A DNA stretch of 15,927 nt, taken from AAA164-E04 sp014239995 (lineage in GTDB: Bacteria > Verrucomicrobiota > Verrucomicrobiia > Limisphaerales > AAA164-E04). The notes beneath the pieces were generated by a model. It worked only from the letters and a program-made list of their open reading frames with translations. It ran no database searches and was not told the origin of the DNA. The stretch covers positions 1-15,927 of the forward strand of contig JAQWLM010000088.1 of assembly GCA_029247315.1 (NCBI GenBank), written 5' to 3'. Below are positions 15,736-15,927 of the stretch, piece by piece. The stretch's first letter is position 1, and every line of letters begins with the position of its first letter. The position numbers and the translations under genes were made by a program.

Positions 15736-15927
15736 ATGGCCAAATCAGGAACCAGAACCAGGCTGCCGAGAACCATCCTCAGAAGGATTGCGCTGGCGCT
15801 TTACCTCTTGCAATACCAGCTTCTGGCACAGCCCATGTCCCAGGGTTACACCATCCCGACCATTGACCTTGCACAGGAAACCCATCGTCAGGTGATCGTG
15901 GACCGCGAAGCAGGACAGTATCTCGGT
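15736..15927 (+). CDS. Sialidase (BNR-type) family protein, 5' end only
   Basis: Only the first 64 codons lie in the window and the frame is open to the edge. The N-terminus (MAKSGTRTRLPRTILRRIAL, then ALYLLQYQLLAQ) is a basic and hydrophobic signal peptide. The following mature start, YTIPTIDLAQETHRQVIVDR then EAGQYLG, resembles the opening of exo-alpha-sialidase (BNR-repeat) proteins common in PVC bacteria, where QV-VDRE-GQYLGHP precedes the first beta-propeller blade. The catalytic Arg, Tyr and Glu and the Asp-boxes would lie beyond the window, so the call rests on this short opening only. Three ATGs are in frame after a TAG at 15691: 15703, 15712 and 15736. The last is preferred because it avoids an acidic MEENQQDD start before a signal peptide and has AGGA close upstream. 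15712 has AAAAGG at 9 bases and is a serious alternative. Confidence 0.65.
   Translation, partial: MAKSGTRTRLPRTILRRIALALYLLQYQLLAQPMSQGYTIPTIDLAQETHRQVIVDREAGQYLG

Overview
The window looks like a chromosomal segment of a Gram-negative, polymer-degrading bacterium, most likely of the Verrucomicrobiota/Planctomycetota (PVC) group. The reasons are many exported hydrolases, a LamG-fold protein, a choice-of-anchor-D protein, an outer-membrane beta-barrel that resembles the DUF6268 group, the start of a BNR-type sialidase, and starts that often lack a clear Shine-Dalgarno sequence. This placement is inference: there is no rRNA or other phylogenetic marker apart from truA. I see no tRNA, rRNA, CRISPR array, insertion sequence or phage gene.

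Layout. 1-1278 (-) is the first 426 residues of a secreted choice-of-anchor-D protein whose C-terminus lies outside the window; it is visibly more AT-rich than the rest. 1279-2725 is decayed, low-density DNA. It holds a C-terminal remnant of a SanA/YdcF-like gene (-) and a short ORF (+) that fuses a MIP18/DUF59 Fe-S assembly domain to the first two membrane segments of an apparently truncated membrane protein. 2726-4378 (-) carries the intact SanA/YdcF-like gene behind an outer-membrane barrel gene. 4642-7280 (+) is a translationally coupled pair: an NhaC-family carrier and a Cys/Met-metabolism PLP enzyme. 7471-11734 (+) is a pair of exported amidohydrolase-superfamily proteins. The first has two domains, with the metal site intact only in the C-terminal one; the second has lost the HxH motif. 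11807-12703 (-) is a secreted LamG protein. 12750-13514 (+) is truA (tRNA pseudouridine synthase). 13508-15520 (-) is a large secreted alpha/beta-hydrolase of acetylxylan-esterase type, overlapping the truA tail by 7 bp. Divergent from it, a sialidase-like gene begins and runs off the end.

How the genes may work together. The esterase, sialidase and LamG protein suit use of decorated glycans. The carrier and PLP lyase probably form one unit for uptake and cleavage of a sulfur amino acid or related compound. The amidohydrolase pair probably works together in the periplasm on an unknown amide or cyclic substrate. No large new defence or mobile system is visible. The best leads are the mixed intact/degenerate amidohydrolase cassette, the MIP18-membrane fusion, the carrier-lyase coupling with a TGCA-N3-TGCA motif upstream of both forward units, and a possible 9-codon leader ORF before the barrel gene.
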